From NCBI RefSeq assembly GCF_009905215.1, contig NZ_CP047593.1, forward strand, positions 2,918,900 through 2,982,899: a stretch of 64,000 bases of DNA, given 5' to 3'. This DNA is from Tichowtungia aerotolerans (GTDB taxonomy: Bacteria; Verrucomicrobiota; Kiritimatiellia; Kiritimatiellales; Tichowtungiaceae). Shown piece after piece: positions 19,387 to 27,383 of the stretch (its first letter is position 1; each line of letters starts with the position of its first letter). Position numbers and translations under genes: made by a program. Below the pieces are notes generated by a model that was not told the DNA's origin, did no database searches, and worked only from the letters and a program-made list of their open reading frames with translations.

Positions 19387-19707
19387 ATGAGTGTGAACAA
19401 CGATGATCTGATCCGGGCGGTCTTCACTGCCACCAACGAAGCAAAAGCACAGGCCCTCGAAATTTTGGAAGGTAGGGCGAAGTCGCCTGGCCTAAGCGGA
19501 GTCGAAGGGCCGAGTGAGCCGTTTGCAGACCCTGTTCTTCTTCGTATGGGCGAGGCCGCCGAACTGCTGAATGTCAGTCGCGCCACGCTCTGGCGCATCA
19601 TCAAAGCCGGTCGTCTCGAAAAAGTCGAACTCTACCCCGGCTCTTTTCGTCTCCGCCGTTCCGACATCCTGGCACTCATCAGCGGAAAGGAGACCTCCCG
19701 TGGTTAA
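19387..19707 (+). CDS. AlpA/excisionase-like HTH protein
   Basis: A 106-aa DNA-binding protein. Residues about 55-100 (RMGEAAELLNVSRATLWRIIKAGRLEKVELYPG.FRLRRSDILALI) are a MerR-like winged helix-turn-helix of the AlpA/HTH_17 excisionase type, typical at the early end of prophages and phage satellites. ATG 19387 has GGAG upstream; the longer frame from 19330 lacks one. A near-identical paralogue is at 59461-59765. The linker between the N-terminal helix and the HTH contains a translated copy of a dispersed hairpin repeat (GGTAGGGCGAAGTCGCC…), differing in sequence and length between the paralogues. Confidence 0.72.
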   Translation: MSVNNDDLIRAVFTATNEAKAQALEILEGRAKSPGLSGVEGPSEPFADPVLLRMGEAAELLNVSRATLWRIIKAGRLEKVELYPGSFRLRRSDILALISGKETSRG

Positions 19708-19732
19708 TAACCTTTCCGCATCCGCACCAAAC

Positions 19733-19756
19733 GTAGGACAGCGCTTCCAGCCTGTC
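19733..19756. repeat. Dispersed miniature hairpin repeat
   Basis: GTAGGACAGCGCTTCCAGCCTGTC, written as GTAGGACAGCGC then TTCCAGCCTGTC, is an imperfect GACAGGCT-type hairpin. The same element follows the second AlpA gene at 59780-59803. Relatives with the layout GTRGG-stem-TCC-stem are at 20313-20335, 21593-21618, 24925-24949, 32621-32645 and 59550-59575. Confidence 0.5.
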
Positions 19757-19836
19757 TGCGATTCTGAACCCGCACGGTCTTCAATTCGCGCCCGTTCATT
19801 CGCGGTTAAAAACTCTCCTGTTGAAGGCGGTGCATC

Positions 19837-20295
19837 GTGCTGATCCGCATCGACACCCGCGAACAGCAGCCCTTGGAGTTCGAGCGCTGTGCCACCGTGC
19901 GCGGTACGATCAGCACCTTCGACTACGCCATCGAAGGCGACAAGGACTTTTTTGCCATCGAGCGCAAATCCCTTTCCGACTTGATTCAGTCGCTGGCCAT
20001 CCAGAAAAACTGGATTCGCGAGTTGAAAAAAATCCGCCGAGCCCGTGCCGCAGGCATGCCCAGAGTGTTCTACGTCGTCGAAGCCAACCGTGAGGACATC
20101 GAGCACTTTGATTACGCCATTTTTACCCGTGGACGGATCGGATCGCCCTTCATTTTCCACCAGCTCAGCGAGCTGGAATACAACTTCGATGTTCACGCCA
20201 TCTTTTCCGGCGATGCCCTTGGCGCCGCCCGCGACATCCACCGCCTGCTCAAACGTCGTTCAGAAGACCTCAAAGCGCAGGAGAGTGAACAATGA
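19837..20295 (+). CDS. ERCC4-type (XPF/Mus81-like) nuclease, phage
   Basis: A 152-aa stand-alone ERCC4 nuclease domain. It shows RIDTREQQPLEFE at the N-terminus (first acidic residues), FDYAIEGDKDFFAIERKSLSDL at about 30-50 with the ERKxxxD signature, and a helical end. Such proteins cut branched or flap DNA and occur in replication modules of phages. The start is GTG 19837 with GAAGG upstream; no ATG fits the conserved N-terminus. It is the first gene of the replication block after the AlpA-like gene. Confidence 0.8.
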   Translation: MLIRIDTREQQPLEFERCATVRGTISTFDYAIEGDKDFFAIERKSLSDLIQSLAIQKNWIRELKKIRRARAAGMPRVFYVVEANREDIEHFDYAIFTRGRIGSPFIFHQLSELEYNFDVHAIFSGDALGAARDIHRLLKRRSEDLKAQESEQ

Positions 20296-20312
20296 TTTGG
20301 CGATCCATAGGA

Positions 20313-20335
20313 GGAGCGAGCTCTCCGAGCACGCT
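20313..20335. repeat. Dispersed miniature hairpin repeat
   Basis: GGAGCGAGCTCTCCGAGCACGCT, seen as GGAGCGAGCTC then TCCGAGCACGCT, is a member of the GTRGG-stem-TCC-stem family. It lies in the 160-bp gap before the DUF2800 gene. The next copy, in-frame inside the following cistron, is at 21593-21618. Confidence 0.45.
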
Positions 20336-20455
20336 GTCTGATATCTGTGCGCCATGCGCCCGCGGCCCACCAACCTTTGCGCTTTTTGCGCTCTTTCGCG
20401 GCTAATCAATTCCCCACCAACCGAGAACTCTTAACTGATAACTGAGAACCAAATT

Positions 20456-21526
20456 ATGACTAATAATTTACACGCCAAACACGGCCCGTCTTCTTTGAAG
20501 AACAAGGAAATCTGTCCCCACTGGGAAAACCGCCCCGGTTCATCCGCGGCGGCCGATGAAGGGACGATGATGCACGAAGCTGCCGAAACCGGTCGGCTGG
20601 TTGGCCTCAACCCAGAACAAATCGCCCAAGTGCGGGAATGTCTCGATGCAGTTGATCAAATGCAGTCGGAAATTCCCGGATGCATCCGTTATCCCGAGCT
20701 ACAGGTTGATGTGTGCGGCCTGACCTTTGGCACGGCGGATGTCGTGCTGATCGGCACGAAAACCGCGACCGTCATCGACTATAAAATGGGACGAGTCCCT
20801 GTCGATGATGCAGAAATCAACCTGCAAGGCTGGGCCTACGCCCTCGGAGCATTTGATCTCTTTGGCGTGGATTCGGTCAAGGTGGTCTTCTTGCAACCGC
20901 GTTGCGATTTACGGACGGAGCACACTTTTACCCGATCCGCCGACTATGACCGGATGCGCGACCGTGTCGCCGCTGTCATCGAAAAGGCTGAAGACCCGAA
21001 GAGTCCCTATAACCCGCATCCTGACAACTGCCAGTATTGCGGTGCCAAGGCGCTTTGTCCGGCGCTTACAGCCAAAGCCATGATGGTGGTTGAAAAACTG
21101 CCGGAGCGGCTGGAACTCCCGAAGGTAATGGATCCGCTGCAGATTGCGGAACCCGAACAGATGGCTCTGGCATTACGCCTTGCACCCGTTTTGATCGATT
21201 GGGCAGAGGCGGTCAAAGCCCATGCACTGGAGATGGTACGCAGCGGTCAGGAAATCCCGGGATACGAACTCAAACACCGCAGCGGACGGCGAGTCATCAA
21301 AGAGCTGTCATCCGTCTGGGACATTGTCCACGCGGAATTCGATCTTCCGCTGGAGCAGTTCCTTCCCGCCTGTTCGATCTCCGTCACTTCCCTCGAAAAC
21401 GCAGTGAAGTCCGTTCAGGAGCGCGGGCAGGGCGCCAAAGCCATTCGAAAGCTCAACCAGCTCCTGACAGCCGAAGGACTCTGCACCACCGATCCCGAAA
21501 TCAGCTATCTCGCAAAAGAACGATAA
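20456..21526 (+). CDS. DUF2800 / Cas4-RecB-like phage nuclease
   Basis: A 356-aa PD-(D/E)XK family protein of the DUF2800 type. LKNKEICPHWENRPGS near 14-30, a GTADVVLIG…VIDYKMGR segment (about 91-116) with the Asp and D-x-K catalytic signature, and QLQGWAYALGAF-like NLQGWAYALGAF (about 122-133) are the landmarks. NCQYCGAKALCPAL (about 190-203) is the C-terminal iron-sulfur-type cysteine cluster, as in Cas4/AddB-like nucleases. It probably processes DNA ends in phage replication or recombination. The neighbour downstream starts 24 bp after the stop and is a probable partner. Confidence 0.78.
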   Translation: MTNNLHAKHGPSSLKNKEICPHWENRPGSSAAADEGTMMHEAAETGRLVGLNPEQIAQVRECLDAVDQMQSEIPGCIRYPELQVDVCGLTFGTADVVLIGTKTATVIDYKMGRVPVDDAEINLQGWAYALGAFDLFGVDSVKVVFLQPRCDLRTEHTFTRSADYDRMRDRVAAVIEKAEDPKSPYNPHPDNCQYCGAKALCPALTAKAMMVVEKLPERLELPKVMDPLQIAEPEQMALALRLAPVLIDWAEAVKAHALEMVRSGQEIPGYELKHRSGRRVIKELSSVWDIVHAEFDLPLEQFLPACSISVTSLENAVKSVQERGQGAKAIRKLNQLLTAEGLCTTDPEISYLAKER

Positions 21527-21550
21527 CCCCAACCAAAAGGAGAAAATACA

Positions 21551-22348
21551 ATGACCACTACATCGTTCAAAAAAGATAAAGACAACACGCAAGGTGGAGC
21601 GGGCTCTCCGAGCACGCTTGCCCCTGTAACTGCGGGCGTTGACCGCGGCCCTAACAACCATGAACTGACAACTGCGAACTCCGGACTTCCCTCAATCGGC
21701 GGTTTGGCCGGAGACTATGAAGAATCTGACTTCCGTCTTCCCCGGATCAACATTGTGCAGTCGGTTGGCCCGATGTCAGAGGACTTCGACGCCGGAGCCA
21801 TCGTGCTGAACAAGGACATCATTGTTCTGCCGGCGGCATCCGATCCCAAGGTCTGGAGCGATCCGTTGAACATCACCGTCCTGAACGCCAAAAAGGAATT
21901 TCAGGAAAACATCGAATACGGCTCTGACGAAATGCCGGAAACAGTTGAGACGCTGGAAGAAGTGCACGAGCGTGGTGGATGGATTGATTTCCGAAATGAT
22001 GAAAAGCCCCCGTGGCGTCCGATGCTCACCGCATTGCTGCTCATCGAAGCGCCGACCGAAGAACTGTCCGAAGAATTCTCGATTCAAGGATCGGACGGCA
22101 AAGCCTACGAGCTGGCTCTCTGGACAATGAAAGGCTCGGCGTACAGCCGTGCCGGAAAAGCGATCAACACCGCTGCCCGGTTTGCGTTGCGCAACAAAGA
22201 AACCGGACTGCCCGAATTGCACAAAGGAAAATGGACGCTTCAGGTGCGCCGCGAAAAACTGGGAACCAATCTCGTGTTCGTTCCCCGTCTGCGCCAGCAC
22301 GGCAAGCACGCCGACGAGTTCATCGACTTCATCACCACGCTTCTCTGA
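21551..22348 (+). CDS. Phage replication-block protein, unknown (possible ssDNA-binding protein)
   Basis: A 265-aa acidic protein with AAGGAG before the ATG. The first ~50 residues are low-complexity and include a translated copy of the GGTGGAGCGGGCTCTCC repeat. The body (about 52-265: FRLPRINIVQSVGPMSEDF…, SAYSRAGKAINTAARFAL…, KWTLQVRREKLGTN…VFVPRLR) looks globular and beta-rich. In phages, DUF2800 proteins are commonly followed by single-strand-binding or annealing proteins (DUF2815 and others). Position therefore suggests such a role, but I do not recognise the sequence family. Confidence 0.55.
   Translation: MTTTSFKKDKDNTQGGAGSPSTLAPVTAGVDRGPNNHELTTANSGLPSIGGLAGDYEESDFRLPRINIVQSVGPMSEDFDAGAIVLNKDIIVLPAASDPKVWSDPLNITVLNAKKEFQENIEYGSDEMPETVETLEEVHERGGWIDFRNDEKPPWRPMLTALLLIEAPTEELSEEFSIQGSDGKAYELALWTMKGSAYSRAGKAINTAARFALRNKETGLPELHKGKWTLQVRREKLGTNLVFVPRLRQHGKHADEFIDFITTLL
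21593..21618. repeat. Dispersed hairpin repeat inside a coding sequence
   Basis: GGTGGAGCGGGCTCTCC followed by GAGCACGCT is translated as codons 15-23 of the protein at 21551. It is nearly the same as the intergenic copy at 20313-20335, showing the element can sit in-frame in a disordered N-terminus. Confidence 0.45.
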
Positions 22349-22417
22349 CCGGTTCCGTTCTGCCCTCGGTTCCCCTCCATTGGAGGGGTGCCCGTAGGGC
22401 GGGGTGGGGTCTTTCGC

Positions 22418-22450
22418 CTTTAACGCTTTCAACCTTTAACGATTTGAACG
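22418..22450 (+). repeat. Intergenic TTTAACG repeat, copy 1
   Basis: CTTTAACGCTTTCAACC-TTTAACGATTTGAACG lies just before the primase gene. Copies with the same core stand before the genes at 32693 (32650-32687) and 35121 (35081-35116). The recurring position directly upstream of cistrons of one element suggests a spacer or promoter-like role. Confidence 0.5.
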
Positions 22451-22457
22451 AATCCCA

Positions 22458-24755
22458 ATGAACACTTCCGATTTCCTGTCCTGCCTGAAAAACGTCTCCA
22501 AATGTTCCGGAGGCTGGAAGGCATGCTGTCCGGCGCATGAAGACCATTCGCCGAGCCTCAGCATTACTGAAGGTGATGACGGGCGTATCTTGATCAAATG
22601 CCATGCTGGATGCGCAACGGAGCAGGTGCTTGCTGCCATGAACCTGACCATGGCCGATCTGTTTCCAGACTCTGGAACAATGTTTTCCCTGAATGTGTCG
22701 GATCTTGCCCGGAAGTCGGAAAGAGCAGCGCAGTACCGCTCCAAACGGCCGATGCGCCAGACATCATTCCATTCTTATTCAAAAGATGGACAAATGCTGG
22801 CCGGTGTTTTCCGTTTTGACCCCTCCGATGGTTCACAGGGCAAACAGTATGTCCCCGTTCACGCAACTCCGTCCGGCGGTGCGGTCGGTGATCCACCGAA
22901 CGGCTGGCCGCTTTACCGTCTCGAAGCCATCCAGCAGCGTCCCGAAGAACCGGTTTTCCTGGTCGAAGGTGAAAAAGCAGCCGATGCGCTGACTGAACTC
23001 GGATTGCTGGCCACCACTTCCGCCCACGGTTCCAATGCCTGGAAAAAGACTGACTGGTCGCCGTTGGTCGGACGCGACCTGATCACTATGCCCGACAATG
23101 ACGATGCGGGCCGCAAATACATCGAAGACGTTGTTGCGCACATTTACGAACTCGGAAGACCGGAATCCATCCGCCGTATCGAACTGTCCCATCTTGCCGA
23201 AAAATCCGATGCTTACGACCTGATCGCTGTTTTGCGTGAAGAAGGTTTGTCAGATGCCCAGATCAAAGCCGAGCTGCTCACCATGGGAGTGGATTGGTGC
23301 CCGGAGGTTGAACCGCCTGAATTCGCCATGCTCAAACGACTGGCCATGAACTATGGCGATGCCTTTTCCCGTGGGTCAAAAGGGCAGCCCGTGTCGGTGA
23401 ATCAACAGTTTGCAACCGGATGGTGTGCCCAGACCTTAACCCTTTTGTTTGATCCGTCCCTTCAATGTTTTTACGAATACGATCCTGCGTTCGGCCTGTG
23501 GGTCCAGCGTACCGATGCCGTCATTGTGCAGCGGGTCGGGACAGCGCTGGGGCAGATGCTCAATCTTCTTTCATCAGTCCACCTCCAGTCCAAGTGCGGT
23601 CAGAACGTCTTGGCTGCAATTACCAACCTGCTAAAAGGCATGATCGAAAAACAGGACGGTTGGTCCAAATCAGATAACTGTATCCATCTCTCCAACGGCA
23701 TGCTTAACATCGATGTGCAGGCCCCACCGCATCTGGGCATATTTTCTTCCCGTTATTATTCCCGCAACCGTTCTTCCTATCCTTGGAAACCGGATGCCCA
23801 ATGTCCGCGCTTTCTCGGCGAGCTGCTGGAGCCTGCCTTGTCGACGGATGACATTCAGCTGCTCCAGAAATACGCGGGGCAGTGCCTGCTCGGTCGTAAT
23901 GCGTCCCAGACCCTTTTGCTTATTCGCGGTACTGCCGGCGGCGGAAAATCCACCTTGTGTGAAATCATCGAAAACATCATCGGGGAAGAAAACGTATCCC
24001 AGCTCCGGGTTGAACAGCTTACTTCCCGGTTTGAGTCATCACGCTTCCTGGGGCGGACATTGTTGTCCGGAAAAGACGTAGCGGGCAACTTTCTCGATAC
24101 CAAAGGTGCCTACGTTCTTAAATCTCTGGTCGGCGGTGACCGCCTCGAAGGAGAAGTCAAAGGTGGGAACCTGCCGGTCTCTATCCGAGGCGAATTCAAC
24201 TCGATTATCACCTCCAACAGTCGGCTTTGTGTCCGGCTTGATGGCGATGCCGCAGCCTGGCGACGACGCCTGCTCATCATCGACTTTGATCAACCGCCAG
24301 TTGCAAAGCGTATTCCGTTTTTTGCCACCCGCCTGCTTGAAGAGGAGGGGCCCGGTATCCTGCGATGGATGATCGACGGGGCCGTCGCTCTGCTGTCCGA
24401 CCTTGAACAACACGGTTCCGTCCAGCTTTCGGAAAACCAGATCAAACGAATCGAAGACCTGCTTGCCGAATCCGACTCTGTACGCGCCTTCGTTCGTGAA
24501 TGCGTCGAAAAAGCCGATTCCCTGTCCTCAATCACTGTATCCGAACTGACTGCCGCCTACTTTGACTACTGCGACTCCCGTGGCTGGGAAGCCCGCTCCC
24601 GTCGCCGTTTCGAAACTGCCGTTGTCGATACCATGATGGAAATTCACCGTGCATCACGACGAAACGATATACGACGTGACGGAAAAAATCAGCGCGGCTA
24701 CTCACACGTTCGGCTTGTCGGCCAGACTCCCAACTATGGAGATGAACTATGTTGA
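22458..24755 (+). CDS. Phage primase-helicase (Toprim + D5/SF3 helicase)
   Basis: A 765-aa replication protein. The N-terminus (about 17-50: CCPAHEDHSPSLSI…CHAGC) is a CHC2-type zinc ribbon. A Toprim nucleotidyltransferase region has FLVEGEKAADAL (about 172-183) and MPDNDDAGR (about 213-221). The C-terminal half is an SF3/D5 helicase, with Walker A IRGTAGGGKST (about 492-502), a D5_N-like lead and motif RLDGDAAAWRRRLLIIDF. It should prime and unwind the element's own replication origin, as in P4-like satellites and many temperate phages. A fused primase-D5 protein is a hallmark of phage-inducible islands. The ATG follows GAATCCCA without an obvious SD. Confidence 0.88.
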   Translation: MNTSDFLSCLKNVSKCSGGWKACCPAHEDHSPSLSITEGDDGRILIKCHAGCATEQVLAAMNLTMADLFPDSGTMFSLNVSDLARKSERAAQYRSKRPMRQTSFHSYSKDGQMLAGVFRFDPSDGSQGKQYVPVHATPSGGAVGDPPNGWPLYRLEAIQQRPEEPVFLVEGEKAADALTELGLLATTSAHGSNAWKKTDWSPLVGRDLITMPDNDDAGRKYIEDVVAHIYELGRPESIRRIELSHLAEKSDAYDLIAVLREEGLSDAQIKAELLTMGVDWCPEVEPPEFAMLKRLAMNYGDAFSRGSKGQPVSVNQQFATGWCAQTLTLLFDPSLQCFYEYDPAFGLWVQRTDAVIVQRVGTALGQMLNLLSSVHLQSKCGQNVLAAITNLLKGMIEKQDGWSKSDNCIHLSNGMLNIDVQAPPHLGIFSSRYYSRNRSSYPWKPDAQCPRFLGELLEPALSTDDIQLLQKYAGQCLLGRNASQTLLLIRGTAGGGKSTLCEIIENIIGEENVSQLRVEQLTSRFESSRFLGRTLLSGKDVAGNFLDTKGAYVLKSLVGGDRLEGEVKGGNLPVSIRGEFNSIITSNSRLCVRLDGDAAAWRRRLLIIDFDQPPVAKRIPFFATRLLEEEGPGILRWMIDGAVALLSDLEQHGSVQLSENQIKRIEDLLAESDSVRAFVRECVEKADSLSSITVSELTAAYFDYCDSRGWEARSRRRFETAVVDTMMEIHRASRRNDIRRDGKNQRGYSHVRLVGQTPNYGDELC

Positions 24756-25041
24756 TGATCCTCTTTATCTCTTTTCCCGGACGGTTCGGACGGTTGTCGA
24801 AAAGTTCTTACGTGGAAAAAATACAGAAAAGTGAATTTTCTATAATAAGAGTTGAGCGCAACCGTCCGAAGCGTCCGAGCTCCGATTTTCCCGTTTTTTC
24901 CACCTTTGTGTCCTTTTCTCTACCGTGGAGCAGACACTCCTGTCTGCTCATCCGCACCGCAGGTTCTCAGCCAGCTTTGTTCCTTCCTGTCGCCCAAATA
25001 ACCAATTTCCAATAACCAATATCTGAAAGCGAAGCTTTCCC
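24756..25041. other. Intergenic region with a hairpin repeat (24925-24949)
   Basis: 286 bp without a credible gene. It contains GTGGAGCAGACACTCC plus TGTCTGCTC at 24925-24949, a perfect GAGCAGACA hairpin of the dispersed family, and a CCAATAACCAATA tract near 25005-25020. Confidence 0.45.
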
Positions 25042-25509
25042 ATGACCTGCCACTCCTGCCCCCATTACAAAGCCATCCTCAGCGGCAAGCATGATTCCAC
25101 CCCTTGGGAGGAATTGCCCTGTGCCACCTGCAAGTTGGGTGAGGATACGTTTTACTCGGTTGAGCTGGACGATGATCATCCGCCGGTTCCTTCCGCTGAT
25201 CCCGCGTTCGAGCGCACGAAACTGGAAGACCAGTTGGCCAAACACATGCCGGTATCCATCCTGACCGATTTTTTGCAGTCGCTTATGAAGCTCCCCGTTG
25301 AACAGCGCGATGTCGTTTCCTGGCGACTTCAGGGCATGCGGTACAAGGAGATCGCCGAACGTCAGGGCACGTCGATCCAACTGGCGGAGATGCGCCACAA
25401 GATCGCCATGCGCGATTGTCCGGCGCTGGAGTATCTTTTCCCTGAGAAAGCGGCTAAGCGGAAGCGTTGGCGTTCCCGTAGGCAGGCATGGCAGAAATCC
25501 TGCCAGTGA
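25042..25509 (+). CDS. Small zinc-ribbon and sigma-4-like regulator, phage late-gene type
   Basis: A 155-aa protein with two CxxC pairs in the first 40 residues (CHSCPHY and LPCATCKLG), probably a zinc ribbon. A C-terminal helix-turn-helix of sigma-70 region-4 type follows (LPVEQRDVVSWRLQGMRYKEIAERQGTSIQLAEM, about 92-125) with a basic tail. Proteins of this size just ahead of terminase genes often act as late transcription activators (inference). Its targets could be the TTTAACG repeats at 22418, 32650 and 35081. Confidence 0.6.
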   Translation: MTCHSCPHYKAILSGKHDSTPWEELPCATCKLGEDTFYSVELDDDHPPVPSADPAFERTKLEDQLAKHMPVSILTDFLQSLMKLPVEQRDVVSWRLQGMRYKEIAERQGTSIQLAEMRHKIAMRDCPALEYLFPEKAAKRKRWRSRRQAWQKSCQ

Positions 25510-25583
25510 ATACACTGTCATGATTTCCTGCTGTACGGAGCCCAGCCAGCCGCCCTTTGTCTCCGGACTTCCTCCTGGATTCC

Positions 25584-26068
25584 ATTCGTACCTCATTTCA
25601 TCCAGCGAGGAAGATCCTGCGTCAAAGTTCGGCTCGCTGGTCTCCGCCTCGGTCGGGCCTTTTGAACCGTCGGCAGACTGAAAGAAAGAATGGTACCGGT
25701 CCCTACGGAACCCCCATTCTTTCTTTCAGACTGCCTTCCGGTTGGCCTCCCTCGGATCGCATCCGCTCAAATTGTCGGGTGGCGGAACAAGCGCCACCTT
25801 GAAGTCCGTCAAGCGCCGTCCCGCCCCGCAGCCCGCCGTCCACCGGCCCCTCAGCCTGCGCCATTCGTACCTCATGTCGCAGACACCGGGGCAGGGAACT
25901 CCCGGGCAGTCGGTGCGAGCCATCGCTTCACGGACTTCCCCTCAGTCGGCCTTTGAAAACCGTCCACAAACTGAACCATCAGTCGTACCTCCTTCCGGTC
26001 CAGATTGTTCCCGGTTGGCCTCCCTCGGATCGCTCCGCTCAACTTGTCGGGTGCCGGGCTCCCGGCAC
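25584..26068. repeat. Two tandem copies of a structured ~210-bp module
   Basis: Copy 1 (25584-25798) and copy 2 (25863-26068) share blocks in the same order: ATTCGTACCTCAT (25584, 25863); GTCGG-GCCTTTTGAACCGTC-like (about 25648, 25938); and CCGGTTGGCCTCCCTCGGAT through TTGTCGGGTG (25738, 26011). Each ends in a hairpin whose sequence differs but whose pairing is kept: GGTGGCG/CGCCACC at 25778-25798, GTGCCGGG/CCCGGCAC at 26051-26068. Confidence 0.55.
25672..25735. repeat. 22-bp inverted repeat with 20-nt loop
   Basis: The arm GGCAGACTGAAAGAAAGAAT plus GG pairs with its complement ending at 25735, with one mismatch. It sits inside structured module 1 and is absent from module 2. Either RNA strand would form a long stem. 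Confidence 0.7.
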
Positions 26069-26093
26069 GGACGCTCGGAAAGCCCCAGACGCA

Positions 26094-26187
26094 CATAAGT
26101 TGTTTTTATGCGTCCGCGGAATACCGCACGTGTCGGCCAGTTCGTACCTCACCTAGAGGCCGAAACATCGCATAAAAACCACTTATG
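26094..26187. repeat. Nested inverted repeat (19-bp outer arms, 6-bp inner arms)
   Basis: Outer arms CATAAGTTGTTTTTATGCG (26094-26112) and its near-complement at 26169-26187 (one mismatch) enclose an inner TCGGCC/GGCCGA pair (about 26133-26163). The inner loop carries another TTCGTACCTCA block (26141), linking it to the two modules upstream. Confidence 0.65.
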
Positions 26188-26375
26188 TTCGTTTGGTGGC
26201 GGGGGATCAAACCCCGCTTTCCTCGCTCCAACCCGGCACGGCTCGTTTCTCGCACGTGCCTTCCCTCTGCGCGTTCACTCAGGGGGAGCCCCAGCGGCCT
26301 TCGGGCGAATACGCCCTTTCGGCGCCCCGTCTCCCCCTCGGCCTTCGGCCTCACCCCCTTTCCCCATAGCTGTCA

Positions 26376-26400
26376 CGGTTTGTGCTTGGGGCACAAACCG
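26376..26400. repeat. Perfect 10-bp hairpin
   Basis: CGGTTTGTGC, loop TTGGG, GCACAAACCG. No T-run follows, so it is not an intrinsic terminator; it is one of several strong stems in this non-coding stretch. Confidence 0.6.
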
Positions 26401-26854
26401 CGCCAGCCCCGTGTGTAGTCAAGTCCAGTGGGGGGAGGGGTTCTCTCCAGCAGGGGCTGGTCCGCCCAGCGGAGCCTGCATTCCGGTCGCGCCCAACGCA
26501 GGCTGAAGCCCAACCGAACCGACCGGCAGCGCGAAGCGCCCGGGCGACCTGCAGGCAACACTATGGCGGCCAGCCCCCGCTTCCGTTCACCCCTGAGAAT
26601 CCGTCGGCGGGCACCATCCCGCCCGAAGATGCCCGCCCAAGTGCCGCCGCCGGAAACTCGCCGCAATAGCGGCACGCCGGGTCGCTCGCAGGCTCGCAGT
26701 CCGGCTCCCCTGCCGGGGGCAAGGTATTGTCCCTGAAGAAAAGCCCTGAACACCTCACGCCGAAAAACGCCGGGCAGAAACCGCAAGCCCACACACCCGC
26801 AAGCCCCGGCGCGAACGCCTGTCCTGAGCCCGGTCGAAGGGCGCTTCGCACGGC

Positions 26855-27082
26855 TTTCCAACCCTTGGAAAAAATACTTCCAAGGTCTGGAAAAACGGCC
26901 AGCAATTTTTCCAATGCTCGGAAAAGGCAGCCGTAAAATTTCCAATCCTCGGAAAACCTGATCCGGAATTCTTCCGACCTCTGGAAAACTCAGAGCCGTT
27001 TTTTTCAACACTTGGAAAATTGTCGGGGTGCAGGCTCAGCCTGCTTCCCACCTTCGAGTGAAAACGTTCCAGCTCTCGGAAA
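26855..27082. repeat. Phased array of seven 17-bp dyads
   Basis: Imperfect palindromes of consensus YTTCCAAnnCTyGGAAA start at 26855, 26877, 26908, 26939, 26971, 27002 and 27066. Spacings are 22, 31, 31, 32, 31 and 64 (2 x 32) bp. The half-sites TTCC and GGAAA are kept while the centre varies, as for protein-binding sites on one helix face. It lies about 300 bp before the terminase genes. Two dyads with the same 31-bp spacing are at 35930 and 35961. Confidence 0.75.
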
Positions 27083-27356
27083 GCGCCCGCGCCCGCGGGT
27101 CGCGGAGGGAGGGGGTGCCCGAAGGGCGGGGGTGGGTGGCCATCGAAGATGCATCGACTGACTGGAACGTTGGAGTCAGGTCCGTTTCAGAATGTTTCAG
27201 CCGATCATCAATCGGCAATTTGAAAATCGGCAATGCCGATGGGTTCCCCCCCAGAGGGTCCCCCCTTCCGGGCGCGTCGCGGGCGCGCCGCGCCCTGTAT
27301 TATTCTGCATCAAGCAGGGTGGTTGAAACACCCTGAAACCTCAACCGGCACGCGCC

Positions 27357-27383
27357 GTTTGATTTTTGCCCTTAGGGCATGAA
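27357..27383 (+). promoter_or_regulatory. Hairpin-start motif GTTTGATTTTTGCCC…GGGCATG, copy 1
   Basis: GTTTGATTTTTGCCC, TTA, GGGC, ATG: a 4-bp GCCC/GGGC hairpin abuts the start codon of the terminase small-subunit-like gene (ATG 27379), and no Shine-Dalgarno is seen. Copies are at 28892-28917, 30077-30103 and, altered, 30587-30620. Confidence 0.6.

Larger units (their letters stand above)
25510..27378. other. 1.87-kb non-coding, hairpin- and repeat-rich stretch of the phage element
   Basis: No open frame here looks like a protein: the candidates are low-complexity, mutually overlapping and lack ribosome sites. The stretch holds two related modules (25584-25798, 25863-26068), inverted repeats at 25672-25735 and 26094-26187, tight hairpins at 26199-26217 and 26376-26400, and the phased dyad array 26855-27082, ending at the terminase genes. 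Candidates are a packaging site, a replication origin, a partition site or a structured RNA; the sequence alone does not decide. Confidence 0.65.

Noticed and set aside
24749-25015. 88-codon frame after the primase
   Set aside because: It starts inside the primase end, has no ribosome site and runs through a hairpin repeat.
26373-27011. A 212-codon minus-strand frame in the non-coding phage stretch
   Set aside because: Low-complexity Arg/Gly/Pro-rich product, no ribosome site, runs through the dyad array and hairpins; a by-product of GC-rich sequence.
26855-27082. CRISPR array
   Set aside because: The repeated unit is a degenerate palindrome, not an exact repeat. Gaps between units are only about 14 bp and no cas genes are near.
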